From NCBI GenBank assembly GCA_014526335.1, contig JACTAT010000002.1:318398-382397 (forward strand): a DNA stretch of 64,000 nt, in the 5' to 3' direction. The stretch's first letter is position 1; every line of letters starts with the position of its first letter. The notes beneath the pieces were generated by a model. The model saw only the letters and a list, made by a program, of their open reading frames with translations. It made no database searches and was not told the origin of the DNA. Of this stretch, positions 43,701 to 53,880 are shown one piece after another. Source of the DNA: Chrysaora quinquecirrha. Lineage: Eukaryota > Cnidaria > Scyphozoa > Semaeostomeae > Pelagiidae. The position numbers and the translations under genes were made by a program.

Positions 43701-43836
43701 AATTTTACAGGAATATTTAGCTGAGAGAGAAGACGTCTACATTTCTGCAAAGTCAAACATATCAACTCACAGCTCTGCAGTTGACCGAACGAGAGAAATA
43801 AGGTTTGATAAACAAAAGCTACCAGGTAGGAAATAA
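31724..43836 (+). CDS. CFAP73/CCDC42: CCDC42/CFAP73-like coiled-coil protein (DUF4200 family), seven exons, at least one missing
   Basis: Exons: 31724-31794, 32408-32465, 32592-32768, 34748-34857, 40240-40350, 42963-43076, 43711-43836. The product is mostly coiled coil. The order of segments matches the CCDC42/CFAP73 family of ciliary and sperm axoneme proteins: an N-terminal part, the DUF4200 coil (KREAEIDKIQNELDIKRKNF), the YLESTDNMLTALMMRFRTLS helix, the ELASTQKQLESLRERNMKLE coil, and the C-terminal FGQTMIAINNIAEKCLRRPK and KLDLIKEYLAEREDVY. Exon 3 ends in phase 0 but exon 4 needs phase 1 before it, and about 80 residues of the DUF4200 coil are absent, so an exon between them is missing or unreadable. 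The family assignment rests on pattern memory, not a search. Confidence 0.68.
31965..32310. repeat. Imperfect (GAT/ATG)n microsatellite
   Basis: atgatgatgatcatgatat-type triplets with much decay, in intron 1 of the CCDC42/CFAP73-like gene. Confidence 0.8.
32408..32465 (+). CDS. CCDC42/CFAP73-like exon 2
   Basis: DDSEEKPEREAKKFPVVQE, charged; acceptor ttttcag, donor gtacta, phase 0 out. Confidence 0.68.
32592..32768 (+). CDS. CCDC42/CFAP73-like exon 3 (DUF4200 coil)
   Basis: 59 codons, coiled coil: EKGKLLEAGRNTLQQTLLLK then NELDIKRKNFEERMDECRLK. Donor gtgagt. Confidence 0.75.
33880..34450. repeat. Decayed short tandem repeat (CTGCTACTATGAC-like)
   Basis: Units like 'ccactgctactatagc' recur with substitutions and small indels; the threonine/alanine-rich frames arise from the period. 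Confidence 0.7.
34748..34857 (+). CDS. CCDC42/CFAP73-like exon 4 in the window
   Basis: YLESTDNMLTALMMRFRTLS then STNNLLVESLAEKSDE. Two leading bases imply an upstream exon ending in phase 1, which is not found. Donor gttggg is weak. Confidence 0.7.
35139..35305 (+). mobile_element. tRNA-derived SINE family 1, copy c
   Basis: gccttgggctgtataacttg, then atatagctcagaacgtcgtt with a short deletion after the A box, B box aaggttcgagtacc, end gttcgccattcatgac. Confidence 0.75.
35640..40090. repeat. ~165-bp satellite array, strongly decayed, with the last unit inverted
   Basis: Units are clearest at the right: the marker 'gctaaaaagataggat' recurs near 38918, 39127, 39294 and 39461 (spacing about 167-209), each followed by 'gaaccacaactgagaaat', 'cttgtgctat', 'ctacataagc' and 'caaattgtaatata' blocks. 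Towards the left the copies fade into barely recognisable remnants (for example near 37550 and 36930). The best preserved unit, about 39920-40085, is in reverse orientation. Lies in one intron of the CCDC42/CFAP73-like gene. Confidence 0.7.
40240..40350 (+). CDS. CCDC42/CFAP73-like exon 5 in the window
   Basis: VFNSELASTQKQLESLRERN then MKLEQIYIAKRLNIRQQ, coiled coil; phase 0 both sides. Confidence 0.75.
40448..40592 (+). mobile_element. tRNA-derived SINE family 1, copy d1
   Basis: agagtcactgggcgatttca, then ctataactcagtggaaacgt, B box aggttcaaatccc, end gtgtttgccat. Confidence 0.75.
40612..40835 (+). mobile_element. tRNA-derived SINE family 1, copy d2
   Basis: Full-length: head 'gtgctgaagaaggctaaaga', tRNA-like body with gtagctcagtggaaacgtcg, end tgttcgccatta. 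Follows copy d1 in the same orientation. Confidence 0.75.
41184..41295 (-). repeat. Inverted copy of the CCDC42/CFAP73-like last-exon region
   Basis: The minus strand reads aaggtttgataaacaaaagc and continues to gagatttgtgtagaaatc with about one mismatch against 43800-43913. Very recent duplication or one member of a young repeat family. Confidence 0.85.
42275..42500 (-). mobile_element. tRNA-derived SINE family 1, copy e1 (inverted)
   Basis: On the minus strand: ctgaagaaggctcaacgtag, tagctcagtggaatcgtctt, B box gggttcgaatccc, then 'gttcgccaatcatgacaaat'. Faces copy e2 head-to-head. Confidence 0.75.
42530..42755 (+). mobile_element. tRNA-derived SINE family 1, copy e2
   Basis: gatgctgaagaatgctcaac, then tcgctcagtggaaacgtcgt, B box aggttcaaatccc, end tgttcaccattcatga. 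Confidence 0.75.
42963..43076 (+). CDS. CCDC42/CFAP73-like exon 6 in the window
   Basis: TETFGQTMIAINNIAEKCLR then NYFEKLDLIK. Acceptor tttgcag, donor gtagaa. Confidence 0.75.
43134..43556. mobile_element. MITE family B copy 4
   Basis: Starts gccctggctaaacgatcaaa and ends gatcgtttagacagggcct, inverted ends of about 20 bp, with many internal 'agcaatgtttt' motifs. In the last intron of the CCDC42/CFAP73-like gene. Confidence 0.65.
43711..43836 (+). CDS. CCDC42/CFAP73-like last exon
   Basis: EYLAEREDVYISAKSNISTH then AVDRTREIRFDKQKLPGRK and a TAA stop. The last ~11 codons fall in a sequence duplicated in inverse orientation at 41184-41295, so the true C-terminus is uncertain; an in-exon gtagga could also serve as a donor at 43826. 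Confidence 0.65.
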   Translation, partial: EYLAEREDVYISAKSNISTHSSAVDRTREIRFDKQKLPGRK

Positions 43837-46055
43837 ATACATTATTGTTCTCCTTCAGTTCATCACGCCAAAAACTGTATTAAAAAAGATAGAGATTTGT
43901 GTAGAAATCGGACGCTGCGCTACAACCTTAACGGATAAGCAGAGAAAGGAAATATACAGCAGAGCTTTTTGCGGGATGACTTCGAAACTCGTTTTCATGT
44001 AGAGGCTGCAATGGAAAGTTTCTATGACAACTATCTTATCAAGTAGTGTATTATGTATGGATGTATGAACAAGTTTCAATCTGATATAGAAAGACTAATG
44101 TTGTCTATTTGACTCTGGACCATTCAAAGGCTATAACAAGGCTTGAGATGCCGATATTTCGCTGTTACATCGAGTACTCTGTTAAGAGCAGAATTTGAGA
44201 GACGCAGCTCGTTCTAAGTGTAAATACTGACTCAACATTCACAAATAAGATTATCTAAACAATGTAGCTTCCAATCCTTTTACAAGGGGGCAAGTACTGA
44301 CCTAAAATACATTAGCAACTCTGTCCAAGTCTTGTTTATGTATTATAGTAGTAGTAGCTATAAGCTACAGTTAAGGCTCGCATCTGGTCTGCTGCAAATG
44401 TAGATATAACGTTCTTTTTATCGGTAATTTCGGTTAAAGGAAGAGTTCTGTGGGGAGAATTATGGGGGAAAAGGTTCTGGGAGGGGGAGTCAGTACAAGC
44501 CTGAAGACAATTTTCCAAGTTAGGAGATAAGTACCTGGACACAGTTTTTGAGTATAATTCTGTAAGAACACAAGCCTGGACTTAGTCAGAATGAATACGA
44601 ACTAACTAATGCTGGTTTGGTGAAAACCTTAAGATCACCGAGCAGAAAACAGAACCCCTTGGCTTCAGTAGTAAGATTTCTAGGAGTTTGTTTTAGTTTC
44701 CGATATCAGTTAGACAGGGAATTTTCCCAACAAACTGTCGGAGAGGGTAACCGGGGATTTTGCACTTTTTTCGACTTCCTAATGGTAGTACCTTCAAATT
44801 TTCAAGGGTGTCCAAAAACATTTCGCCCCACATTTCACGTGATCGATGACCTAAAGGGTAACGGTCAGAAAAAAACGAAAGTCAATCGAAAGAGCATGAA
44901 AAACTGAACAAAATATACTTAAAAACCTATATCCTAAAACCAAGTTGTTCAAAGATACGTGTGAAAACTTGCGATGACGCTATCAATAGTGAGAGTCAAA
45001 AGGCAAGAAAAATCTTATTTTCGTCATTTTGCTCACTGTATGACGAAAAGTGGCTCTGATTTAATATTCGTCAGTGTAGTTGCTTCACAAATATATTGTG
45101 GATAGTTGCGAGCTGATCATGTGAGGTGGACTGCTGCGGGCCTGCTCAGATTAACAAATTTCACCGTAATAGAAAGAGTTGTCCTTACGATAATCAGAAT
45201 CTAAGAGACTTGAGACAATCAAAATGCCATCCTGTAGTGATCACGATCAGAAATTGGAAGTTGGCAATAGTTTGACCTAATATGAAAACAAGATTTATAT
45301 TTATCGAGGAGTTTTCTCGTACATGTTTTTATAAAGACAACCTATAACGAAAAGCAGGCTGAAATTCAGGCCAAAATGTTTTGCTATCTCCGAAACTGTT
45401 TGAGATACGGACAAGCATTGTTCATCAGCGTGAAGCCCTTGCCCAGAAATGCACTTTGAACATGTTTTTGAGAAGAGTAGAGAGTGATGGTTTAGCGACG
45501 AAAAATCGCTTCATAATAAGTTAAAGGCAGGTTGAGATTAAAGCCTAGATTTCTTATAAAAACCGTGTAATCAGAAAAAGACAGGAATGGTTTAATTTTA
45601 GGTTTTTGAAGAACATGTCTCGGTTATAAAATTTATAAAGATTACCGACATGTGACTGTATAATCAATGTAAATATCAAGCATTTTCACTCTAGTCTTAC
45701 AGATATTCTACATATTTTTAGTTTAATAACTGTAGTTTTTAAGCTTATAAACTAAAACACGTATATAGAACGACATATTTTAGATTAAGAATTAGCAGAT
45801 TTTTATCTTTGTTACAATTAGTATTAATCAGATAACCGTAATATTGAATTTGTATAATTATAGAATTAAAACATATACATAATTTATCAGATTGTAGATA
45901 TTGCAAAGCAAACAAATTTAATCTTTGCAATTGTTGCTGGTCTCAAAAAAGCTTTTTGCTGCAATCTCCGAGCTTTGATTTCATGTTTACATTTGATCTT
46001 GCATGTTTGAAAAGTTTCTGCCAGATTTTTGTCTGTGGAAACGATACTCGTTGTA
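43837..46055. other. Intergenic stretch, no gene recognised
   Basis: No exon or known element stands out. The block at about 45340-45550 resembles, in opposite orientation, 53350-53530 (shared 'gcgtgaagcccttg' / 'caagggcttcacgc'), suggesting an old dispersed repeat. Confidence 0.4.
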
Positions 46056-46059
46056 ATTT

Positions 46060-46740
46060 TTTGCCCAGTTTAACATTGTGCAATGCCTTGACGAAAGTCG
46101 CCAACATTTTACCCAACATTGGCCAACAATCATGTTGGGCGGAGTATTGGCAACGTAGGGCCCCTTGTTTGGTGAGCTGATATCATGTAGGATGATGCAG
46201 CATTCTCATTATTAACAAAGCTACTTAAGCCTTGGACAATCGTCGCCAGCAGTACACTGCACCCAAAATTTCGCCCAACGTCTTTTTGTATGTTGGCTTG
46301 TATTGGGGCAGGGGTGGCTGAACGTACCCAACATAACAGTCAACATTCCTATCAAAATACTGAATTCGATCGAAGAGCCTCGGGTTACTGTTAGAAACTT
46401 CTTATTTGGGTTCGCTTCCGTATATTTTCTATCCGTAAAATCGTTAATTTATTACTAGATTCCTTCTTAAAGAATGAGAATGCTGTTTTGCTGCGTTTTT
46501 CCGCACCTAAAGCGATTATCTTACCTATTGCGCAAGCGTGGAACCAGCATTTGTTTGCATGGGTTGCCAAACGATTTTGACTCTGTTCGAACTTCAGCCA
46601 ACATCTCCCAAAATTTCCGACAAGTTCAACGCTCTTCAATTAAAACCACTTTTGCTACCATTGTTGGCTAAAATGTTTGCTACATGCCCCAAGAACAGCC
46701 AACATGCAAAAAGATGGTGGGCGAAATGTCGCGTGTAGTA
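46060..46740. repeat. Possible foldback DNA element (TTGTTGGC/GTTGGGC motifs)
   Basis: Repeated 'ccaacattggccaacaatca', 'atgttgggc' and complements near both ends (46090-46180 and 46660-46735). Ends are not clearly defined. Confidence 0.4.
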
Positions 46741-47104
46741 TAGGCGACGTGTGGCCTAAAGGCCTTAGGTCAACGTGCTTCACACAAATGATTACAGTTT
46801 CTCTCTTTTGCTTCAGTTTTTAACTGTGATCATGTTTTTATTCGTAAGTCAAGGCTCGCTTTTTGATATTTTCATGTTGACGTATTTAAAAATCTCGTTT
46901 TACAAAACAATACATTTATTCCGATGCAAAGAAAGACCTTGGAAACCACGTTCTTCATAATTTATTAGAACTTTACGTAAATATCATGATGCTGTTGCAT
47001 GGGCATCTATTTTGCCTTCTTAGGGGGTATACCTTATTCAAGCTTTCTCCTTCACACATAATTGGTAATTGTGAAGGATAGGTTTAAATGTTCAAATGTC
47101 AAAT

Positions 47105-48280
47105 GAACTTTTGGACTAGACTTCAACACACTGAAAACGCAAACCATCGCAAACATACGCAAACATTCAAACTCATACACAAACTTGCACAAAAATTCAC
47201 ACTATTTCAGAAAGTCGCACAAACATTCACACTCGTCCAGACACTTGTACAAACATCCAAACTCATTCACAAACATATACAAACATTCACACTCATTCAC
47301 AAATATAGACAAACATTCACACTCATTCACAAACACATACAAACATTCATATCCATTCGCGAACATATACAAACATTCACACTCATTCAGAAACATATAC
47401 AAACATTCTCACTCATTCGGAAACATATACAAACATTCAAACTCATTCAGAAGCATATACAAACATTCACACTCATTCACAAACACATACAAACATTCAT
47501 ATCCATTCGCGAACATATACAAACATTCACACTCGTCCAGACACTTGTACAAACCTTCAAACTCATTCACAAACATATACAAACATTCACACTCATTCAG
47601 AAACATATACAAACTTTCTCACTCATTCGGAAACATATACAAACATTCAAACTCATTCAGAACAAACATTCACACTCGTCCAGACACTTGTACAAACATT
47701 CACACTCATTCACAAATATAGACAAACATTCACACTCATTCACAAACACATACAAACATTCATATCCATTCGCGAACATATACAAACATTCACACTCATT
47801 CAGAAACATATTCAAACATTCAAACTCATTCGGAAACATATACAAACATTCAAAGTCATTCAGAAGCATATACAAACATTCACACTCATTCACAAACATT
47901 CCTATCCATTCGCGAACATATAAAAACATTCACACTCATTCAGAAACATATACAAACATTCACGCTCATTCACAAATATAGACAAACATTCACACTCATT
48001 CACAAACACATACAAACATTCATATCCATTCGCGAACATATACAAACATTCACACTCATTCAGAAACATATACAAACATTCAAACTCATTCAGAAACATA
48101 TACAAACATTCACACTCATTCACAAACACATACAAACATTCATACCCATTCGCAAACATATAAAAACATTCACACTCATTCAGAAACATATACAAACATT
48201 CAAACTCATTGAGGAACATTTACAAACATTTCAACTCATGCAGAAAAACACACAAACATTCAAACTCATTCACAAACATG
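47105..48280. repeat. 30-bp minisatellite
   Basis: About 39 units of acaaacattcacactcattc plus a variable 10-base part (acaaacatat, agaaacatat, gcgaacatat and similar). Because 30 is a multiple of three, several frames stay open for hundreds of codons on both strands; these are not genes. Confidence 0.95.
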
Positions 48281-48289
48281 CATCAAACG

Positions 48290-49150
48290 ATTTGCTCTGA
48301 ACTGGAAAATTTTGGGAGTCTTGCAGAATGCTGTTCCACTCATTTATTCGGAAAAAGAGGTAAGTTTACCTTTCTTAATTGAATGCTTTTTATTTCATGA
48401 AGAACCTAGCTCAAGGTCTATTTCCTAAAGTTCCTTTTTTGGACCTCTTTTGATTAAATTGCGGTACAAAAGTCACTTGATACTTTCTTAATTATAACTG
48501 CAGCTTTAGTGCCGTTGGACCTGTGTTATTAAACCAGTGTTACTTGCTTACTTGCTTTCTTCACTACATACAATATGTAAGCTTAGAGCTTAGAATGAAT
48601 TTTCTGCTGTCGGGCAAAATAAGGTAACTATTGAGAAATGCTACTCCAAAATAGAAGAAGGTTAATCTCTTTAAGAACATGGCGTTTGGAGAACACTGAC
48701 ATTCACAGGTTTCTGAAATATATATTTTGGAAAAAAAGTTAAAAAATTGCAAAATTGGAAAAGCTAAATCCAGAAACCGAAGGTTTTAAAGAATCGCGTA
48801 ATCTTTTAATCCTCGAAAATTGGATAAAGTGTTCTGATTCTCATAACCACAAATCTTTAGACTCTAAATCTTGACTTTCCGCTCGTTTTTGATTTAATTT
48901 AATACCCCTACCCCCTGATTGCTTGAAAAAAACCATTAATGATTCTAAAATACGAACCAAATTATTAATCTTTTTAAATACATCTTGACCGTTAGAGTTT
49001 GTCTGAAATTATCAACTTGATTTTAACAGACTGAAACTTGAAAGTTCTTGGTCAAGAAGACCTTTTGGGGAAGCTTTGTAGCAGCGATCAACCTAAGTCA
49101 GCAACTGTAACTGGACAGCATATAGTGTGAGTGTTTTCATATTTAATTTT
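48290..49150. other. Stretch without recognised feature
   Basis: AT-rich; no exon or element recognised beyond a short open stretch before a gtaagt at 48359. Confidence 0.4.
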
Positions 49151-49154
49151 TCGA

Positions 49155-49500
49155 TGAAACTAATTTTACACTCAGTTCGACTGAGTTGTACCATACAGCA
49201 AAGGCGTCTGGTCCACCAGGTCGACCCAAAGCGTCGTATGAAACCAGACGCTGTCGCGCCGCGCCGTACCGAGTAAATTTTAATTGATTTCAGCTGTTTC
49301 TGCGTGGCGCGACTACTAGGAAACTAATTTCACACTCGGTTCGACTGAGTTGTACCGTACTGCAAAGGCCTCTGGCCCAGTTCGACCCAATGCGTTGCAT
49401 CAAACTAGAAACAGTCGCACCGCGTCGTACCGTGTAAATTTTGATTTCAGAGCGTCGTATGTAACCAGACGCGGTCGTACCGCGCGGTACCGCTCTTCTG
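49155..49500. repeat. GC-rich tandem duplication (~160-bp unit)
   Basis: acactcagttcgactgagtt and gaccca-agcgtcgtatgaaac-type blocks occur at about 49172-49290 and 49333-49440, with a partial third near 49450-49495. Units end in GC-rich 'gtcgcgccgcgccgtacc'. Confidence 0.65.
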
Positions 49501-49739
49501 AATGCCTACAGGATTGAGAAATTCAGCGGTTTTTCATTAAAAATCTCGTCCCAAAGGAAGCTCTGTTAGGGTACAAAGGTGTTTGTTTAAAGTATACGCA
49601 ATGACTTTAAGTAACGTGTTTCCACTTACTGTCTCCCGGCCTGACAGTGCTAGAAATTTCGCTGTTTCGCTGCTGCCAAGCCTCGGTTAGTTTTTTGCCT
49701 TCGGAAAGTTCTACCATCCATTCAAGAGAATTGCGTACC

Positions 49740-50340
49740 TACCACACAAGAAAGTTTGGTTTTTTATGAATTTTCGTGTCGGAGCGGTATGATGCCAGGT
49801 ATGTAGGTCGCACTTCCCAGAGATTAGATGATAGGATAAAACATCATGCCCCTACTAATATTCGTCAGCCGATTTTCGGCAAAGAGAGCAACCACGCCGT
49901 GGATCCAAGCAACAACCTAGCCTCAAACATGATTAGGCCAAAGGACAACTCTTACTCGATAATCCAAATTGTGCAGAAAATTACAGCGAGGATTGTTTCA
50001 AAATCATGGGTAAAGCAAGATCTTTGTTTCACTTAGGGGTTTTGGAATCTGTCCACATCAAAACCAAAAGGCCAGTTCTGTGTGGGAAGAAAGAGTTCGT
50101 TTTCTCACTTGGACTCTTCAATTTATCTTATTGGTCTTATCCCCAAGCTGATTGGTGTTTTAAACACAATGCCAATTCAGCTTTTCGTTCTTTCAGATTG
50201 GTGCATTTCGATCCGCATCTGGTTATAAATTTCGCCCTTTTCAAGTTTTCGGTCAGTTTCTGACGTTTGTACTCTGAGGAGTGTCAGACGAAAAAAACGC
50301 TTTTAGCTATGTCCAAAAATGTTTTCGCTGTTTCTTGTAA
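49740..50340 (+). pseudogene. Penelope-like element, GIY-YIG endonuclease part and 3' end
   Basis: A frame with YEFSCR, shifted to DARYVGRTSQRLDDRIKHHA, gives the GIY-YIG nuclease core (Y-x-G-R-T spacing and 'RL.DRI..H'). Further on, in another frame, FHLGVLESVHIKTKRPVLCG then KKEFVFSLGLF gives the conserved end of the domain. The reverse transcriptase part is missing and at least two frameshifts are present. The 3' tail from about 50125 is the repeat seen at 25, 682, 27219, 27640 and 51653. Confidence 0.8.
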
Positions 50341-50455
50341 TTTTAAAATTTCAAGCAGCTTTTAAGCAACTTTGAGGGCTGAAATGTCCATAATTTTAAG
50401 CAACTTTGCGAGCTAGACAAATATCCAGTTGCTTATTGAAAAAAGCGTATAGACT
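50341..50455 (+). mobile_element. MITE family D, right-end fragment
   Basis: gcttttaagcaactttgagggctgaaatgtc and the terminal 'ttgcttattgaaaaaagcgt', as at 60380-60478. Confidence 0.65.
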
Positions 50456-50519
50456 GTATAGACTTTATAGACTATATAGACTGTAGATAACAGATCTAGA
50501 ATTGTAGAATATGTTATAG

Positions 50520-50905
50520 ACAGTATCTGTCTCTCGACGGCCCTGGTTATAGATATAGATGCATACCACAATAGATGGGATATGCCACTTGTGCTATACC
50601 ACTTGTGGTATGCCACTTGTGGAAAAATCTATCCTAGTGTTCGCCATTTATGACAAATATGTACAAGTAGGTATGGTGCTGAAGAAGGCTCAACATAGCC
50701 GAAACACAAAAAGTCGAATGGGAGAAGAGCCTTGGGCTGTATGACTCAGAGAGTTACTTGGCGATTTCATTGAGCTCTATAGCTCAGTGGAAACGTCGTT
50801 GGCTCTCTGATCATGCAGTCCATGTTCGAATCCCATCTATTGTGGTATTCCACTTGTGGGAAAATCTAAATCTATCCTAGTGTTCGCCATTCATGACAAA
50901 TAGAT
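50520..50905 (+). mobile_element. tRNA-derived SINE family 1, copy f plus a partial copy
   Basis: A 3' piece at 50562-50660 is followed by a full copy (50665-50905): ggtgctgaagaaggctcaac, tatagctcagtggaaacgtc, B box atgttcgaatccc, end gttcgccattcatgac. Confidence 0.78.
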
Positions 50906-51374
50906 ATAGATACATGGATATTATTCTCTGCTAACTGAATTTGCATCAAACTCAGAATACAAGATCTCTGTGCAAATAAGATTTGGTCTTGTTTTGATTT
51001 CTCGAGGAAATGACATGCTATTTTCTGATACACGAGACAAAGGGAGCATCAATAATGCAAAAAGTTGAATAATTTATAAAGATAGAAAGGGCATATAGCT
51101 CTGTAGTATAGATCCATGATTGTTCTTGACTGTTCATCCAATTTGATACAGCTGCGCTCAAATTCCTCCATTCATCTGTATTAATTATCAGTGTGTTTTT
51201 CGATACATGCTAGAACCGACTATAGTAGGCCTTCCATTCAACGGATACAAATGGGAATGGGACCGTTGTTATTGTCTGTCGCAGAGAGCTGACCGCTGTA
51301 TAGAGGTTTTTTTATGCAAAAAATTACCAAAATTGCGATAAACAGCGCAAGCAGTATGAACTATGAACGTAAAG

Positions 51375-51652
51375 CTATGGCTAAACTAGGAGACTTGTCG
51401 CGCGCGACACTGTATTCGGTGTGTCTGATATGAAAGTGCCAAGGGTGGCTGATATGAAAGTGCCAGGCGAGCAACTTGTCCCCCATTTGCATGTCACGGA
51501 GACACGAAATGTTTCTGTTATTTCCCAGAAACATTGCGTTTCTCTGGCTACAAATTTGGCGCGCGCTACAAAGTTTCCGAGGTGGCTAAACTGGGAGATA
51601 CCGATGGGATAAAAATGTCGCGCGTGACATGTTTCCTAGATTAGCCAGGCCT
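51375..51652. mobile_element. MITE family A copy 4
   Basis: ctatggctaaactaggagac at the left, tttcctagattagccaggcc at the right, cgcgcgac cores inside both ends, about 278 bp. Confidence 0.75.
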
Positions 51653-51930
51653 TCAGGAACAGACCGAAACAATAAACTTGGTCGGAACTTATACCCAGAT
51701 GCCGCTCGAAACGCACCAATCACAAAAGGAAGCCGAATGGGGATTGTGTTTTAAGTACCAATCAACTTGGGGGGTTCAGCCGGATGAACAATAGAAAATT
51801 AATTGAAGAGTCCAAGTGAGAAAACGAGCCCTTTCTGTCTACACAGAACCGGCCGTTTTGGTTTTGATAAACCAGACAAACCAAAGTATGCCTGAAAGTG
51901 TTTCCGCTGTTTATCACAATTGTAAAGTGG
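51653..51930 (-). repeat. Penelope-like 3'-end fragment (minus strand)
   Basis: The minus strand reads atcaaaaccaaaacggccgg ... ctcgttttctcacttggact, clearly homologous to 50058-50122, then the 3' tail with caccaatcac-type blocks. One in-frame stop is visible. Confidence 0.65.
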
Positions 51931-51949
51931 AAGCTCCATTAAAGGATGC

Positions 51950-53615
51950 CTCTACGCAACAGAAACCCCCGAGAAACAGCCAAATACTTTTGTTCCAAAT
52001 ACAATTTCTTTGATGGCGTCATGCAGTATACCATCAGGTTTTGTCAGGTGCGTAAGTCCCCTAATACTTAGTGTAACGCAGACAAAGGTCTTGTATTTAG
52101 AAAGATTTCAATTCTTTTGTAAAATACTCAGTCCGTGTGTAAAATACTTGGAACATGCAATGAAATCTCAGAAAATCCAAGTAGATCCTTCACTGTAGAC
52201 AAAATCTCTTTCTCAATATTTCGATGTTTTTCTGCATTCCCATTTTTACCCGTTTGTTTTTACCTTCACGATATGATTAAAAAAAGAAAAGTACTTAAAT
52301 TCTTAGGATCTCAAAAAGTTAATCGGATGACATATAATCCAAGGTCCACCTAATCCCTTAGATCCCTGTTGTGATTCTGCATATTCGTTCTTCTCCGTAA
52401 AGTTTATTAAATTCGCAGGTGATGGTCAGTGATGACTTCTGGTTCAACTGCGCATGCTCCGTTTTTTGTGCGCGATGTATCTTCGGTTTTTATGTCCCTT
52501 CCTTCATTTCATTCATTTTATCCATTTTCATTGTTAATCATTTTGTTTTCCGTAAGGGTAGTGAATGATCAGTTTCGGTATTTCTCAATTTTTTTACCTT
52601 TTTAGCAGAATTTTTTTCAATCAAGTCAGGCATGTAGTCCGGAAGGAGACCGTTTGGGTGTCCGTGTCCGGGACGAGACGGACTTAATTCATTCATTCGC
52701 ATGTTTTCTATCTGAAAGGAGACTATCAATCATTAGACTTACTACATTATCCAACTATTTCGCTCAATGTTGTTGTTGTTTTTACAGTCTTTGGAATCAC
52801 AGATCAAAGATTGTTTTTTGCCCTCTAAAATGTGCTGATTGACTCATAAAAGTCGTTAATTTACTTGCGAAAGTCGTGTCCTGTTGCGTCAGGAAGGAAA
52901 ACTTGGCAAAATTTTGTTTAGATACCGTACTCCAGCTCACGTAAAATACGGCTTTTTGCGCACTTAATTACAATATGTAAGAGCGGCCAATGTTTTCAGT
53001 ATTTCTGCGCCATATGCATACACAAATTCTTGCTAATTTGCTTTTTGTAAACACAAAAATTTCAGCACAGATCTAGAGTTTTCGGATGTTCAAAAGCTAG
53101 GTGCAGGTGACTTAGAAATTCAGCTTAAAACATTAATCTCAATATATCGTTATGGCTGAGAGAATTGGAAAAGTATAAGATTGAATACCATGTTCTAACT
53201 TAGTCATCTCAAAGCGAATCTCTTCATCCAGTTAAAGCGTCGATACAGGCCGGGAGCTCTTGATATATCAGATTTTGGTTGGGGTTTGCGCGAGAAGCTT
53301 CAGAACCATACCCGTATTTTAGTACACACTCTTTTTATAATAGCACTTGATTTTGATTTCAGCCTGCCTGTTGCTTATTTTTGAAGCGATTTTCACCCAC
53401 TACCTTTCTTAAAAATACGCTTTCAGTGCGTTTGTGGACAAGGGCTTCACGCTGGTGAGCTTTGTTATGGTATCCCTTATCGCTTCAGATATCGAGACAA
53501 AATTTGATCATAATTTCAGTTTCTGCCTTTCAGCCAAAGGTTTTTCTTATGAAATGATCGTCTATTATTATGCTAAAAAAGCTATACCCGGTTTTTTATG
53601 AATTTCGTATCGCCC
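51950..53615. other. Stretch without recognised gene
   Basis: No exon or clear element. Small open frames lack splice context or family resemblance. Confidence 0.4.
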
Positions 53616-53619
53616 GACT

Positions 53620-53880
53620 TTGTATTGCTCTGGCAAATAGTTGGCAATAGTTAATTTTTGACGGAAACTAGTCGGAGAAAAGTTCCAGAAAGTTTGGCAT
53701 ATTCTACTTCTATGATCAGTTGACAGATGATTCCCATCAGTTGCAGTCGACTTGAGCGTTCCTGAACGCGATCAACTGTATCCTATAAGTTTTGACTAGT
53801 TTTCGACGTAAGTTAGCACTGACACCTAGTTTGCGTTAGTTCTATCTTATCGTAGGTCGACGTAAACCTGGCTTAAGTTA
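53620..53880. repeat. Dispersed repeat family E copy 2
   Basis: ggcaaatagttggcaatagt, acggaaactagtcggag, gatcaactgtatcctataag and ttctatcttatcgtaggtcg; pairs with 7990-8232 and with a short end near 27360. Confidence 0.5.

Noticed and set aside
47088..48219. Repetitive proteins with HSHSFTNIYK-type or FLNECECLYM-type units
   Set aside because: The 30-bp minisatellite is open on both strands because its period is a multiple of three; no start context or conserved family.
47105..48280. CRISPR-like array
   Set aside because: Units are contiguous 30-mers with no unique spacers, in an animal genome.
48312..48358. Small exon NAVPLIYSEKE between a cttgcag and gtaagt
   Set aside because: 33 bases with splice-like borders, but no partner exon or family match; chance is likely.
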